Of a stretch of 64,000 nucleotides of DNA, positions 48,535-61,168 are shown in pieces. The DNA comes from Irpex lacteus. Taxonomy: Eukaryota > Basidiomycota > Agaricomycetes > Polyporales > Irpicaceae. Position 1 is the stretch's first letter, and each line of letters begins with the position of its first letter. The stretch lies in contig MQVO02000062.1 in assembly GCA_001986395.2 (NCBI GenBank), positions 35,371 through 99,370 on the forward strand, written 5' to 3'. A program made the position numbers and the translations under genes. The notes beneath the pieces were generated by a model. That model ran no database searches and was not told the origin of the DNA. It worked only from the letters and a program-made list of their open reading frames with translations.

Positions 48535-49587
48535 GATTGCTGGCGCAGAGTCGTCGCAGAGGGCATGAAGGTTATAAGCAAGACGGACACGTCGACTAGC
48601 CAAGCTCTGCTGCCGTTACAGACGTGGCGAAACAGATGAGCGACGCCACGTGATGCTGCTTTGATCAGCGCCCGTCGGAGCCCGGCAGATTGGCGGATCC
48701 AAGAGACTGCACTGGACGGTATGAGGTTGTTCAAGTGTTGCTCCCAAATCAGCGTAGTATTTCCATCAAGGGATACAGGCCTCCGTGTAAATTACATGTT
48801 CAGCTGACATTCACCCTGGAGGAGAAGGCAAAAAACTAGATAAGTAAAGACGGAAGAACAAGAGACAACCGGGTGTACCAGCACTAGTAGCTATAATATA
48901 GGCACGTGCCGTTTTCTATTTTATAATACCATTTATCTATATATCTTAAGGCGAGTTATATTGGAATACGCCCTTGTAGTCCTGGGAGGTAGCGATGTTG
49001 TTTGCCTAATTAGGGAGTTAGACGCCTACGCCACAATTCCAGCGGTTATCAGACCGAGCCTGCCGATGGCCGTCTCAGCTCTTTCTCCGAGACAGCTATG
49101 TTGAGATTCATACCTTCTATCTGTATTCTTGAACGTGAACTCTATCTTCAAGGTCTCAGCTGGCTGCCTGGGCATATCACACTCCGCGATTCTTCCGAGC
49201 CACCGCAACATTCATTTCGGACATAGGCTTTACCGACATATGTAGCCAGAAATCCAGAAAGGCGAGTTGGCAAATAAGCATGCCAGACCATGCGTGTTGT
49301 CCCCATGCCGGCCATGATAACAAGGACCGATGTCAGGGCCACCAGCCTTCATTATCTACGGGCCATAAAGACCACTGGCAGCGGCCACGTTTAACCTAAT
49401 CTGGTCAAACGTGGATCTGCAGTGAGCACCGCCACACATTGTATTCATACTTGGTTTCCAGCCATATAAAGGACTTGCAGGTATATAAGGCCCCTCTATC
49501 TTCCGTGCTATCATCCACCATACCCACACCCTACAGTCTTTGAACTACCCACACCCCCCGCACCGCGCCACATAGCACAGAGTCGTC
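48535..49587. promoter_or_regulatory. Divergent intergenic region
   Basis: Between lhs1 (-) and a hypothetical gene (+). AT-rich around 48880-48960. CTATATAA-like and TATATAAGG sequence near 49480-49488 lies about 100 bp before the + gene start and may be its TATA box. No gene seen. Confidence 0.4.
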
Positions 49588-50631
49588 ATGCTTGGTACAG
49601 AGAAGATTGAAAAGAAGATTAGGAGATTATCCTGGATTGGACAGCGGCCCGCTGAAGATGATGTGGCGTCGAAGAGTACGGTTATCACTGTGGACAGTGG
49701 AAGCTGGACGATAAGTGCACCTAAGGAATTCGTATGGGAAGTCATCAGAAGCAGTCAACCGGATTGCATTCGGTGAGTAGTACTTGCCGATGACTGTAGA
49801 GTGTTCATGACGAAGTCGCTTACCCTTACTCTAGCAACCCTTTCCTGTAAGAAATGTCGCAGGATATCCCGAGTATCACGAACAGTGCTGACAATCGTGT
49901 CTCAGTCGGATTGACAAGCAAGACCGCGTAATCGGTAACAAGGAAGGGAACACCATAGCAGAGACGACTTTCACCGCAGAACCCTCCATCACGCATTCCT
50001 GCCGCGAGTCTTGCAAACTACGAAACATCGCGTACAAGAAGTACAGAGACCAGTCAGTTTCTCTTCACTAGCAACCGCTTAGCACACAATTGGCTGACCA
50101 TGACTGCCACAGACAACAAGCATTGGAGAATAAACGGTTGGCAGCTGGAAACAAAGGTATGAAAGCCTAAATCGCCACAGGCCACACTGCCGCCCATGAG
50201 ACTGAGGTTCGAACTTAGAAGGGGCAGGCGCCGGCAGTCCAACTCAGAAGACCGCAGAAGAGCAGGACCTCGAGAAGCTCATGAAAGCTACCCACGCTAC
50301 GCACGAACAATGGGCCGTGACGTACTCTTCCCCTCCCAAGGGCAAAGGCCAACGATGGGTAGGCGGCGACTCGGCCACCACATACCACACGCTCTGTGCT
50401 GATACGGAGGACTCATGCACATACTGGATTGAAGAGAACATCACGTACCGCCCTTCAGGTGGAAGGGGGACAGGTCCTGGTGTGGTACCGCCTGGGTTGT
50501 GGGAGAAGACTCTGCGAGGGATGGCAGAGGCTATACGGGGCGCTGCGGAGAAGCAGTATGCTGCGAGTGTGCATGAGGAGAAGTCTGAGAAAGCGAGGGG
50601 CAAGGAGAAGGCGGTGTCCAGTAATCTTTGA
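49588..50631 (+). CDS. Uncharacterised protein, 266 aa
   Basis: Five exons: 49588..49772, 49835..49846 (12 nt), 49906..50052, 50113..50156, 50219..50631, summing to an exact frame. It starts MLGTEKIEKKIRRLSWIGQR. Further on are SGSWTISAPKEFVWEVI, FLRIDKQDRVIGNKEG and TYWIEENITYRPSGGRG, and a Lys/Glu-rich C-terminus. There is no signal peptide or membrane segment. I recognise no domain. A decayed relative lies at about 55128-55420, so the gene belongs to a local family. The start is the first ATG after a likely TATA box; the 12-nt exon is needed to keep frame. Confidence 0.7.
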
Positions 50632-50840
50632 AGTGTGCGTGTTCAACTGAACCAGGACGCCTATAAGAAATTTGGGCTGGGTTTTGTCAATTGGTCTCTC
50701 TGTATGCTCGATGTACTTAAGTGGATTCAATTTTGTTAAGATCTATGTCCGTGATATCATATCCATGTCCGTATGCAAGTATTAAGGTAAAATACTAGTG
50801 TAGAAATCTCGTATCGAGACGAAATTTGAATATCTGAATA

Positions 50841-53800
50841 TTAACTCTGCCGTCCCTGCGAAGCGCCGTAGGGATCTTCACCATACGTCCTAAAATCCGC
50901 GAGATTCGCTGCCCAGTCTTCCCACCTCCTGGTGCCCATTCATAGCCATAAGTTGAACGTTGTAGGAAAGACGTAAAGCAGTATGACTTACGGGTACCCA
51001 TTCTGTCCTTGTGGCCACGTCGTCGACGCGTCGAACTGTGTAGCCCCGCTCGTAGATGTCATTCCAGTGTGCATGAACCCCGCCAGACCACTCGTGGTAG
51101 TAGATGCATCTGGGAAACCGCCTCGTGACAGACTAGAACCCAACATACCGCTGTCCCATAGAGGCGCACCCGCCACGAACTCGTTCGCCTGATGACTCGG
51201 ATGCGAGCTAGTCCCCATGCCAGCAGGGATGTTCGACGAGAACATCTGCGAGGGCTGGTACGGCCCAGGATCGAGCATGTTGAGTAACACGTCTATCATA
51301 GGGTCAATGGAAGGGTGCATCATGACATCGTCTACACTCATCGGCGTACCGGAAGTAGATGCGAAAGTCGATGAAGATGGTGCTTGAGAAGGGGGAACTG
51401 GTTGATAGCCGGCGTTCAGGTCCTGCCAGTGATTTTGCACGGGTGGTGCACGGTGCGATAGGTGAGAAGATCTATCTATGTGGCTTTGGGAGGCTAAATT
51501 TGCGTTCGTTGCGGGTAGGAAGTCGGGTGTGTGATGAGGTTGATGTTGTAGGAAACCCTGACTATGTTCTGTGTCGTCACCAGCAGCCTGTGCGCCCTGC
51601 TCCCAATGTTGCTGCGGCTCTCTTGATGGGCTGGGCGCCATATCTGTACGTCCTTGACGTTGGAGGGCCTCCCAGTCACCGACTGTGATCATATTATTCA
51701 GAGCATCCCTGGAGTGTAGAGGTTAGTCTTAGCGTTGGAACGTAGAAAGTGACAAATGTACCATATTCTTGCCGCCCCGGGGCTCCTGTTCAATGTCAGC
51801 CGTTGTATACAGCGGCACATATGGACGGTAAACTCACCAACGCTCCATGCTTTTCATCATATGCATCGCTCGATAAACTAGCATCATTTTCTTCGCCTCC
51901 TCTGCGGTTTTGTTGGCCTTTTTGCCAGCCCAGACATCTATTAGCAGGACGAGCGACGACATAAGCAATGGATGCCGCTGGTCGTTGTTCAATGTCAATC
52001 TAGTGCCCTATTAAGTCAGAATAAGGATTGCATACCTCGTGTACAACATGCAGCCGCTTGAATTGCTCGTCAAGAATGTTGATGCAGGTTCTCGCGGCAT
52101 TAGCGCAGATGGTCAAGGACGGATTGAACGATTCAGTGGTGTCGCGAGAAGTCGATATGAAAGGCCGGTGTACCAGAATGCGAACGCTGTAATATTGGGC
52201 ATGCAAGTTTGCTGATTGCATGAAGAAGAGGTCGTTTTCCATTTTGGGATTCCATTGAACTAGAGGTAGATAAATTAATTGATGGGCTTAATCGCCGACA
52301 TTGAAGGCATACGTACGGTGTGGAGGAAGGTGATCAAGCCATTTGTTCAAGGCCGAGTCCACTTCGGCGATGATGCCCTGCTGCCGATCACGACCCGCCA
52401 GCCCAAGAAGAGGTTTCGACTTATTGAGGGAATACTGCGGTGTTTTGCAATAAATAAGCGAGTGTAGAGAAAGGAGAGATAAACGCACGATAGTACGTAG
52501 AACATATGCCTTGATCTGAAATAAGGTCAACATGCAGTTGAAGAACACGACCTTGGAAGGTTTGTCTTCCGGCTGCCTGAACGCTTTCTCGGGATCTGAG
52601 TTTATCCAATACTCATCGTCGCAGGCAAGAGGCAAGTCAACGTCAAAGCTTCAACGAGGTGATAAGGTGCATAATAAGTTATTATCATCAAATCAAATTT
52701 TGAGTCCGCTCACTCTTCATCGTGTAAAGTGCAAGGTCGTCCGAATCCTGCAGCATGCCTGCGATCATGCAATAATAATGCCCTTTCGCGAGCGACTCAG
52801 GACAGATGACAGATTCAAACAACGGAAGACACATACCAGAAGACGCGCTTGCGAAGCTCCCCCTCAACTGTCGGCCTCGTCCCTATTGCCTTCTTTCGAT
52901 GTGCTCCCAATAATTGGGCGTAACGAAGACCAGATGTGAGACTACTCCACCGTACCGACATCGAACCTGAGGCCTCTTTACTGTATTCGACGATGAGCTA
53001 TAGAACGAAGATTCAGTCACCCAAGTATTGCGAATATCAAGCTACCTGACTTACATATTCTATTTGCATGTCGTACAACGATGGCTGTTTGAACGAGACA
53101 GCTAATCGGGTCTTCCGTACCTGGTCAAACCACGTCCATCCAGCCGAGTAGTAAGTCGCTCCATTGCTGCTTTGTGTGGCATCCCATGTGGCATTCTTCC
53201 CTATTTTCTCGTTCCTGAGGCGTTCAACGTCTAGAAGCACCCTTGGGTCGTCGCTTCTCTTGGCAGCATCTGCGCACATCAACAGTACGATAGCTCCAAA
53301 GTCACTGTTGCGCAAGTGCAAACCACTTCTGTAATCCTGCATAAATGTTGGTTCGTGGAAGACAGGAGAGAATAAGTTCGTCGTAGAAAAGTAAATGTCC
53401 AGTAAGCTGTCCATCAGGTCATGCGGTGGAAATTTGAACGGTGTATGAGGCTCTTCCGTTGTCTTCAGGACCCACTGAGTAGTAAAGCCTGAGAGTGCAG
53501 CATAGTTGGATGGGAGCGGTGCAACGTACCTCATGGTCAGACCAAACTTGAGGGTGCTCGGAATGAAATCGTATTCCATAATCCTCAGCAGGAGTGCGGG
53601 CCACCCCTTTGCGCACTTCCTTGCCCTTCCAAGCGTCTGTCTTCTCATTCAAGCTGGGGCCACTTGATGATTTCCCGTTCAATCCCGCGTCGCCAACGTC
53701 ATCCCGGCCCTCCAGTGTATTGATATCCTGGTTACTTGCATCAAGAGACCGCTGCTTTGAGTGCAAGGCAGCCTTGACGAACATCATGCTGCTCGCCTTA

Positions 53801-54646
53801 CCCTGAAAATTCTCCTCATCGTATTTCAAGGTCATTCGTGTAAAAGGTAGGACCAATGCCCGCCGTACGGTGACCTCGTCGTCCGACAAATCACAATCCG
53901 GATCTTCGTCTGTTAACGCCGGAGTTGGTGTGGGGGATACTGAGATATAAGGCCTGTGTATAGGGAGATGAGGAGACGGAGTGGAAGAGCTGGAGGCGGC
54001 GCGAGACTCGGTAATAGGAGAGGGGGAGACTCGATCTGCATCTGCGGTAGTCGGAGCGAAGTTGGTTCCGAGTGTAGGAATGCGATCTAGACGACCGGAT
54101 TTCTCGCCATCAGGGTACAGCTGCCGATACTTAGCGAGGAGCGAGCGCATTTCTGCCACCTGGATTTCGAGAGCTTCCACATATCTACGAGATAGACGTC
54201 AGTTAACTTGTACTACATAAAGTGCAGTGTCGTCAAATTACCTTGCATCTGTAGGCCTTTTCTGGAGGTCGGTAAAGTAAGCTTCTGCGGTAGAAAAAGG
54301 GAAACTCAGAAGAGACCTGAATACTCACGGAGGTAGTCTGGACGTATGTGCATTTGTATCTTTGCGCAATACAGGGCGTGCATATGCCATTCGGATTCTT
54401 GCTCCCGTCACCTGGTATGCACGATATGGTGTCAGCCCATACCTCGCAGAGATGTAATGTCGACTCACATCGCACTTCGTTTTAGGCAACGAAGACAGGA
54501 GGAAACATCAGTAACTATCTTAGGTATGACGTGTACCAAAAATACGCACTTTTGCGTCGCCTACACATATCGCAGGCTCGCGTTTTGCCAGTCTTGGATC
54601 GAGATTGACTGTGAGCAGTACTGCTCCCTTCTGCTGGCGAGGACAT
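50841..54646 (-). CDS. Zn2Cys6 fungal-specific transcription factor, TF1
   Basis: Multi-exon gene. The 5' exons are 54646..54550, 54474..54469 (6-nt microexon), 54411..54329, 54261..54242, 54184..53530, 53474..53055, 52997..52837, with more exons to a stop at 50841. The zinc cluster reads CDMCRRRKMRCDG then ICTPCIAQRYKC (C-x2-C-x6-C-x9-C-x2-C-x6-C) and is assembled across the microexon. A linker and coiled coil follow (YVEALEIQVAEMRSLLAKY). The middle-homology (fungal_trans) region includes SPVFHEPTFMQDY, RPTVEGELRKRVFW and LACDDEYW. The tail has MMHPSIDPMIDVLLNMLDP and a final exon WEDWAANLADFRTYG. By family it is a nuclear DNA-binding regulator. Targets are unknown. It is the downstream member of a three-gene tandem array. 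Confidence 0.88.
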
Positions 54647-55973
54647 TTCTAGTACTTGAAAGTAGCTTCAGTACCGACAATCTTCGAATGGAAGAGTCAA
54701 GATTCACCGAAGAGAATGAATGTCAGTGAGAGGGTAGGACAAAATGAGATAGGAGAGAACCTCGTGGTACAAAGCAGAGAACGTTGGACGCCTGCAGGCC
54801 TGCTTTATCCCAGATGCTCAATAGAAGTTCACAGAGTATGTGCCAATGACGGCACAGAAGTTATATGCTCGGCGCGATTAGTACTGCGGGCCAGATTAGC
54901 TAACACAGGATAATATCTTCGTCGGGGACAACTTTCCGAAGTTTCAGCCAAGCAAGAAGCTTTGTACCGCCTCCTCGCAAGATTATGCCCGCGCGACCTT
55001 TTGAGGGGTTCAAGTCAGGATTCCCCATTTCTTTGGTTGCCACATCAAAAATCGTAACAGAGATTGGCAGCACAGATTCTGTATTCTGTAGTCTGTCGTC
55101 ATTTACTTCTCTCCGCTTCAAAACGGAGACATCCTAGATAGTGAGACGGCGACTTGGCCACCAGCATACGCGTCCTCCACGCCGTCTGAGAACGAGGTCA
55201 CAGACTGGGACGAAGAACAAGTCAAATATCGGCCAACAGGCGGTAGAGCCTGAGAGGAGTCCAGTGGTGTGGTGACTGTGGGGTAAATGTTGACGGACGG
55301 GGTGCTGAGAAGCCCATACTCAACAGAGATACTTGAGGAGAAGCAGGGGAAATGAAGGAAAGGAGTAAGGCTGGGTCTAGTTATGATTCCGATCGGAGGT
55401 GAAGCTTGTGAGGTTGACGTACAATGACTTGGCTCGTTGTTGAGTTCCATGTGAGTCTTTGAATACTGAATCCTACATAGGTTCCGAGGTTGAGAATCAA
55501 GGCTTCTTAGTTTCGAGATACAATCGTAAGGAGCTTCCAGATCTGCGACTATATGAAGCTTCGAGAGATGCGCTCATGCAATATTTTTATGTTCAAGTCG
55601 CCGCCGCCCATCCTACAACTCACTCTCATCATCGTCGGTCATACTTAGTAGGCGATGACGGGGTTGAAATGCGGCCTCTGCTCTAATTATGCCCTGTCCA
55701 AGAAGGTATGGTCAACCGTGACGTTGATGCTAGGGATGTTGATGCTAGTATAATTGTACAAAACGTCGGGCTGCTTTGATCGACGTCGACATCATTAACC
55801 ACTTCGAGGGAGGCGGGAACAGCCGAATGTCAGAGGCGCGCAGACCACTGTTCGACTTGGACTGCGAGTCTTCGTTACAGCATTTGGGTAAGTTTGGAAA
55901 CTCGGAACTGTATCGACTACTAGTACATAGTAAGGAGAGACAGGGAAGACGACAGAAGAAGTAGACACTATCA
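54647..55973. other. Region between TF1 and small-family copy H
   Basis: Holds the TF1 promoter and a decayed gene fragment (listed separately). A 75-aa plus frame at 55459..55686 follows an AG acceptor-like site but has no recognisable motif. Confidence 0.4.
55128..55420 (+). pseudogene. Decayed copy of the 266-aa gene at 49588..50631
   Basis: A plus-strand frame reads TDWDEEQVKYRPTGGRA then stop, matching YWIEENITYRPSGGRG of the intact gene. At the DNA level GGCGACTTGGCCACCA just upstream matches GGCGACTCGGCCACCA of the intact gene, but in a shifted frame. Stops interrupt the continuation. Only the last-exon region is recognisable, about 4.8 kb from the intact gene and on the same strand. 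Confidence 0.55.
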
Positions 55974-56785
55974 CTAGTTGTGGTAAACAGTCGGAGTTGT
56001 GTATTCAGAAAATGGTGGCAGTGAATCATAACCACTATCTGTACGCAGCAGGGGAGGAGCGACACGAGGATTGTCATTGGCTCGATCATAGATGATCACA
56101 GGCTGCCAAATCCCAGCCGAGACCGGCCGCAATTCTAACAATCGTAAACAGTCGAAAGGGATGCGTCTAATGTCCCACGAGCTTGCGAACTCGCGATGAC
56201 TTTCTCGCTGTACGACAGGCACAGCACGCTACAAAACCCGCAGTAGATAAGCAATGCGGTGTTAGATGTGACTGCGTCGAAGCTGCGTAGTACGTACAGT
56301 GTAGAATTCTTGTATGACATTGGCGATGCTCATGGCCAGTCTCCACTTGGCGAAAGGAATGACTGTTCCGTACCGTGTGGACTCTTTAATCACAGTGGAA
56401 CTGCTGTATTCTGCATATCCTGGCCACTGTAGAGGTATAAGTACCGCTATAATGAAATATAGGTGCCACTGACGAGGATACGAATGTTGATGTGAGAAGC
56501 TGCTTCATCTGTAGTAGTCATAGGACGAGTATTGAAATCAGCAAGGCTTGCATGTGTCTCACGCATAGCGACAAGAAGGTTTATCCCGGACTGTGCGCCG
56601 TAGGAGAACTGAATGGTGGGAAGGTCATGGCGAGAGTGACGAGTAGCGCTGCATATTTCCTGGGGCACGATAATTCCAGAACTCGGAATAGCGATCTCTG
56701 GATGGTCTCCGGGAGGGTGGATGTAGTTTGTCTGGGCAATGCTTGTCAGTGGCGAACATAGCCAACAAAATAGATGACCCACCAT
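55974..56785 (-). CDS. Small uncharacterised family protein, copy H
   Basis: Four exons: 56785..56783 (ATG only), 56731..56474, 56426..56298, 56228..55974, all phase 0, giving 214 aa. Exon 2 has GIIVPQEICS, YGAQSGINLLVAMRETHASL and MTTTDEAASHIN and ends IRILV. Exon 3 starts WPGYAEYSSSTVIKESTR and has PFAKWRLAMSIANVIQEFY. Exon 4 has SSWDIRRIPFDCLRLLELRP and GIWQPVIIYDRA, then a Pro/Ser tail of about 35 residues. It groups with copy E (WPGY, KWRLA, WQPV). It sits 21 kb from copy E, between two transcription-factor genes. Function unknown. Confidence 0.65.
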
Positions 56786-57081
56786 ACTGGATATCCGAGT
56801 AGGGGTGAAGGGGAGAATAGGGCGATACAGACACTAACCACTAAATATTGCTCTTGTGACACAAAAGAATGACCCACTCTGGGACCCGTAGTCATCATGA
56901 GAACGTGAATGAAGTTCAAGCAGACACAACTCTAATATGCGGCGCACTAGATGTATATTACATACCTTTGCGACCACGGCCTTGGACTATCATGCTCCTT
57001 TACGCGCCGTAATACGCTCTGATATGTATGAGATTGCACTAAACATTCCGGAGCTTGGACAGCTTGGACATGTTGAACAAA

Positions 57082-60000
57082 TTACTGCATGCGTCGAATA
57101 TCTGTTGAATCGTTATCGGACTGCCTGAAACTCGAGAAGTACGCTTCCCAGTCTCCCCACCTAATGAACGCATACCAGGTCAGCGTAAGATAGACGTGTC
57201 AAGGTACTCTTGAGATTAACGTACCCGAAGCCACTAGGAGCATCAGACCACGACGACGAGGGATCAAACTCAGGCACGAATCCTGGAATTATTGGTTCAT
57301 TGGGTAGAGATGGCGGCCAGCCGCCCATGGTATGAGGAATTCCAGCATTCGAGGCCTCGTGACTTGGGATAGTATAGCTCCATCTCCCCTGTGGCGAACC
57401 GCCTGCGTCTTGATGAGAAACCTCAGCCCTTTGTTGGGGCTGTTGATACTGCGCGGGCGACAACACGCTCAGCAGTGCATCTACCACCGGATCGAAGGGA
57501 GGACGCATTGTTCCATCTCCATACGATATAGCTGCAGTCGCAGTTGGGTCTATAAACGAAGACAATTGTGGTGGGTCGCCGCTTTCTGAGGCATATGTCG
57601 AAGCCGGGGTCCATGCAGAAGCATCATCGAGATGTTGATGTGGGTTGAGTGGATGAAAAGATGTTATGTTGGTACTTCGATCATTGCGAGAATGCGCAGG
57701 GTGAGCGTGCACGTGAGACTGATCCTGTGGCTTCGGGGGATGCTGAAAGCCTCTTGAATCGGTATTCCCATGTTCATTAACGGCCGACTGCCCATCCACA
57801 GGGTCAGCCTGAGCTGCGTACACATGATGCGAGTCACTCGACATAGTTGAACTTTGCCTTGGCCCGGGCTGCTCTCCCATGGCAATCAGATTATTGATAG
57901 TGTCCCTACAGGAGATAGTCAGAGGAGTATTTTGATATGAATACAAGGGACGGACAGGATCTTCGATGAACCTTTGCCCCTATGAGTAGGAATAACTATC
58001 AGCTCTATCATCCTCCGTATGAACCGTCGGTTGGACGTACCATGGCTCCATGCTTCTCACGATATGCATTGCTCTGTGCACGAGCTGCATCTCTTTGGCC
58101 ACCTCGGCGGTTGTCATGTGCTTCTGACTTGCCCAAACGTTAAGGAGTATGGTGATCATTGATAAAAACAAGGCGTATTGCTATCGGCGTCATTCGACTG
58201 TCAATGAAGATAGTCGTGAGGGCATATACATCGAACAACTCACATCATGAACCACATTCATCCGCTCAAACTGTACGTCAAGAATTGCAAGGCATTGTCG
58301 TGCAGCATTGACACAAATCTGGAGGGAGGGGGACGAGGACGAGGACGAAGTGCGATTGCGGGGTGTAGGAATGAATGAGCGATGGACCACGATTCGTAGA
58401 GTGTGATACGCGGCTTGTAAGTCGCAGGACTGTGCAAAAAATAGCTCACTCTCTATCGCAGGATCCCAGCGGACTATGACGACACCCATGTAAGTACGCC
58501 ATCATAGTTTGCAGGAGAAAGACGTACGGTGTGCTGGAATGCTGTCTAACCAACGATCCATGGCGCGATCGATCTGAGAAAGCACATGTTGCTGTCCGTT
58601 GCGCCCAAGAATTCCAAGTAGCGCTTTCGATTTATTGATGGAGTACTACGTGGGAGTAGTATTATCAGGCTGTAGGACTTATGATCGTGCTAGTACTTAC
58701 GATAGTGCGCAGCGCGTACGCAAGAATTTGCGAAAGACGTAGCGTGCAATTGAAATATGCAACCTTGGACGGTTTTCCTTCCGGCTGTTTGAAGGCGTGC
58801 TCAGAGTCAGGGTCTAACCAATACTCGTCATCGCAAATAATTGGCAAATCTACATCGAAGCTTCGTGGGCAAGCCTGATCAGTGTACAGTCCAACGTGTT
58901 TGGAGAATCAACACACTCTTCATCTTGCATGGAGCACGGACGTCCAAATATTGAACTGTGCGAACGGTCATGTTGTATCAGTGCCCTGAAGGGGTGCACG
59001 TTTGTCACTTAAGTCCCAAACGCCATGAATGAAACCGAAGGTACCAAAACACACGCTTCCGTAGTTCATCCTCGACAGTCGGCCTAGCGTTATATGACTT
59101 TTTGCGATGCGCTCCCAACATCTGTGCAATACGAAGTCCGTATCCGGGACCATGCCAAGACATCCACGTCTCCCATGTGTACGCGCCCGTGAACTAGGTT
59201 CAGGGAAACGTCAGAATAGGAATGAATGCGAGTGCCTGAGTTTGCTCACATATGCAACTTGCATATCATATAACGTCGGCGGACGGAACGAGATCCCGAG
59301 TTTTGTGCTTTGTACCTGTTCAAACCACTTCCAGCCAGCAGAATGGTACGTAATGTGGTTATCCTCGGTTTCAGGGATGCTTCCGTTGCGAATGCTATCG
59401 TTTTTGGTCCGCTCCTCTTCAAGTAGTACCCGTGGATCCTTGCTTTTCTTGGCGGCATTTGCACATACTAACAACAGGACACTACCGAATCCTTCATCAC
59501 GAAGGTGTAAGCCATCTTTGACGTCTCTCTCGAAAGAGGGCTGATGCAAGACAGGTGTGGATACGTTCATATCGGAGAAGTAAATCGAGAGCAGTTCATC
59601 TCGAAGGTCCGGCGGCGGAAAGTCGAATTGAGATCGAGGCTGGTTGACGGTCCGCATTATCCACTGTTACAAAGAATGTGATGAGAGTCACTAGCTTTTA
59701 TAACTAGGAGGGCATATACCGAATGATCACGCCAAGCATCGAGAGTAGTCGGCCGCCATTTAGCGTCCGCTGGCCAGATAGCTGTGGGCTGCTTCTGCGC
59801 CCTATCTTTGCCTACTGTTCGGCTGCGGTCCACGGTTAATTTGTCGTCAGCTATCCCACTTGCGGTGTTTCCATCTTGTCCGCTTTCTCCTCCAAAGATA
59901 TACTCTCTTTTGGAGTGCAGAGCAGCATGCACAAAAGCCATACTACTCGATTTACCGTGAAAGCTGTCCTTACCAGGGAATAAGGCTGTTCTATCCAGCG

Positions 60001-60720
60001 GCATTGACAGCACCTTTCGCATTGACATCTCATCCTCCGACGGTTCAAATTCCGGTTCAGAGTCAGTGAGAGTTGGCGTTGGCATCGACGAGAGTGTTAA
60101 TATTTGTCGCGTAGGTGAGGATTGACTCGCGGCGGTAGCGGAGTACGTAAGTTTTGAGGAGTTGTTTTCCTGACATACGCCTGATACACCACCTGGGTAT
60201 AATTGACGATATTGCGCAAGGAGGGATTTCATCTCGGCCAATTGCTCCTCAAGACTCTGTACATACCTATGTTAGGAAGGATGAATGTCAGATGAAGTGA
60301 TCGTAAAAGGTGAATACAGGACTTTCCCTGAGTCTGGAACTCGTTTCTGTTGCATATATTGCATCAGCACTCGTTGTCCGAGGCACGGCGGTATCGATGA
60401 ACTCTTACTGGCGCGTCTTTTATGTAGGAGCATTTGACATTTGAGGCTGCACAGTTCGAGCAGACACTACCTGTTAAACGGTTCCCGTCGCCTGAGAGCA
60501 TGGTCAGAGAATATAACGCGTGTCTCAGCTGTAAGAGTTTACTTACAGCGCACTGCAGAGAACCGTTAGGGTCCCTAGATCAGCAGCTGTGACATACAAT
60601 GACAGACAAGCCAGTTTTATGACCTTTGCGACGTCTGCACGTATCACATGCCCTGGGCCTACGACTCTTACGAGGAGGACGGCCAGGTGTCGAATCACTT
60701 TCCTCTGCTGAGGATGGCAT
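57082..60720 (-). CDS. Zn2Cys6 fungal-specific transcription factor, TF2
   Basis: Multi-exon gene starting at ATG 60720: exon 1 60720..60624 (97 nt, the same length as TF1), then a 6-nt microexon 60552..60547, exon 3 from 60491, continuing to a stop at 57082. The zinc cluster is CDTCRRRKVRCDG then VCSNCAASNVKC, spacing C-x2-C-x6-C-x9-C-x2-C-x6-C. The coiled coil is YVQSLEEQLAEMKSLLAQY. The middle region includes TPVLHQPSFERDVKDGLHLR, LRKRVFW and IICDDEYW. The C-terminal part has PFDPVVDALLSVLSPAQYQQ and a final exon WGDWEAYFSSFRQS. It is a clear paralogue of TF1 and TF3. A nuclear regulator by family; targets unknown. Confidence 0.88.
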
Positions 60721-61168
60721 GGAATCCGACTTCTCAAGTTCGACCGAACGGAACAACGATTTGCTAGCTTTGCCAGCCCATAAATGTCAACGACAGAACC
60801 GACTGTAGCAATTGTAGACTTACAAGCCCACTTGACAATTGTTGATCTGAGAGTCCGAACTGAGGAGGTCGCCTACTATTCGAGAGCGCATCGCGCAGCG
60901 GGCGCCTCGAAGAGTCGATACGGTACACGTGGCACTAACGCCCGATCGGTTCCATTTGTTCTCGGGTCAATTCCCAGCAAAATCGGTTCGAATCACAAGG
61001 CATAAGTACTTCTTCGGGGCCACAGTGAACTTGAATAGACTCGAAAGCGGTCGCGAGTACACGGTGTATTACTTCATGGAATGAGAGTTTTTAACCATGT
61101 AATACTAGTATCTAACAAATAACATAACTGGGCCCAAAGTAATACTTAGGAGTACTGGCTATCCTCCA
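60721..61168. other. Intergenic region between TF3 and TF2
   Basis: Only short frames. It contains the TF2 promoter and the TF3 3' flank. Confidence 0.4.

Noticed and set aside
54440..54560. Reading the TF1 zinc cluster as RRRKTKCD by joining at AAACGAAGTGCGAT
   Set aside because: It would need a non-AG acceptor. The 6-nt microexon gives RRRKMRCDG with canonical borders, and TF2 has the same arrangement.
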